DNA of 6,141 nucleotides from assembly GCA_964637235.1 (NCBI GenBank), contig CAZWVR010000117.1, positions 1 through 6,141 of the forward strand, read 5' to 3'. The DNA is from CAZWVR01 sp964637235. GTDB taxonomy: Bacteria; Bacteroidota; Bacteroidia; Bacteroidales; S143-33. Within the stretch, counting starts at the first letter, position 1; each line of letters opens with the position of its first letter. Below the pieces are notes generated by a model that did no database searches, had not been told where the DNA came from, and was given only the letters and a program-made list of their open reading frames with translations. Shown piece by piece: positions 5,898 to 6,141 of this stretch. The position numbers were made by a program, and so were the translations under genes.

Positions 5898-6141
5898 ATG
5901 TGTGGAATAGCAGGTTTTATTGGATTTGAGAATAAGAGGGAATTGGCGGAGTTGGCAAACGAGCTGCAAAAGCATAGAGGACCGGATAATCAATCGGTTT
6001 GGGCGGATGATTTTATAGCGTTGTCTCATCAACGATTGTCCATTATAGACTTGAGCGAAAGGTCTGACCAACCTTTCAGGAAGGGTGATTTGATTATTGT
6101 TTTTAACGGAGAAATATACAATTTCAGAGAACTTAAACAAG
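5898..6141 (+). CDS. asnB: Asparagine synthetase B-type, glutamine-hydrolysing, N-terminal part (3' end outside the window)
   Basis: Only the first 81 codons are present; the frame runs off the window. The start is secure because the second residue is the catalytic cysteine of class II (Ntn) glutamine amidotransferases: MCGIAGFIG, with C2 becoming the N-terminal nucleophile once Met is removed. Other glutaminase-site residues are visible: HRGPD (26-30), R46 within SHQRLSIIDLS, and FNGEIYN with N70, G71 and E72. Full AsnB proteins have about 500-650 residues, with a C-terminal ATP-dependent synthetase domain that is not seen here. The family makes asparagine from aspartate, ATP and glutamine. 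In polysaccharide loci, relatives often seem to amidate uronic acids, so either role is open. The gene follows the GT4 stop by 9 bases with no clear ribosome binding site. It is the least AT-rich part of the window (about 42% GC over 5941-6120, hand count). Confidence 0.95.
   Translation, partial: MCGIAGFIGFENKRELAELANELQKHRGPDNQSVWADDFIALSHQRLSIIDLSERSDQPFRKGDLIIVFNGEIYNFRELKQ

Noticed and set aside
5832..6140. Open frame on the - strand at the right end
   Set aside because: It is antisense to the asnB start, whose MCGIAGFIG and FNGEIYN motifs fix the + strand as coding.

Overview
The window is a stretch of a surface-polysaccharide biosynthesis locus (capsule, O-antigen or exopolysaccharide). 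Seven genes all lie on the + strand, with gaps of only 3 to 120 bases. The DNA is very AT-rich, and most starts lack a Shine-Dalgarno sequence and follow A/T-rich leaders. One gap carries a TAnnTTTG box like the Bacteroidota -7 element. These traits, together with the types of glycosyltransferase present, suggest a member of the Bacteroidota. This is an inference from style; no marker gene in the window proves it.

Layout. Bases 2-520 are the C-terminal part of a GT4 glycosyltransferase whose start lies before the window. Three bases later comes a left-handed beta-helix (hexapeptide) acyltransferase at 524-1120. After a 120-base AT-rich gap there is a multi-pass membrane protein at 1241-2677. 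It looks like a GT-C-fold glycosyltransferase and could alternatively act as a polymerase. Then follow a GT2 glycosyltransferase (2707-3564), a divergent GT4-like glycosyltransferase (3642-4730), another GT4 glycosyltransferase (4800-5888), and the first 81 codons of a glutamine-hydrolysing asparagine synthetase (AsnB-type) at 5898-6141, cut by the window end.

How they work together (inference): the cytoplasmic GT4 and GT2 enzymes would add sugars one by one to a lipid-linked repeat unit. The hexapeptide enzyme would O- or N-acylate a sugar. The membrane GT-C protein would transfer a sugar from a lipid carrier, or polymerise, on the outer face of the inner membrane. The AsnB-type enzyme would amidate a sugar carboxylate or supply asparagine. 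No Wzx flippase, chain-length regulator or nucleotide-sugar synthesis gene is visible here; they would have to lie outside the window.

The most notable non-coding structures are a nine-unit ATAAR pentanucleotide tandem repeat ending 11 bases before the start of the 3642 gene, and an 11-base direct repeat that fills the gap before the GT2 gene. Together they bracket the GT2 gene, which is less AT-rich than its neighbours, as would fit a mosaic locus. I see no tRNA, rRNA, CRISPR array, insertion sequence or clearly new system.
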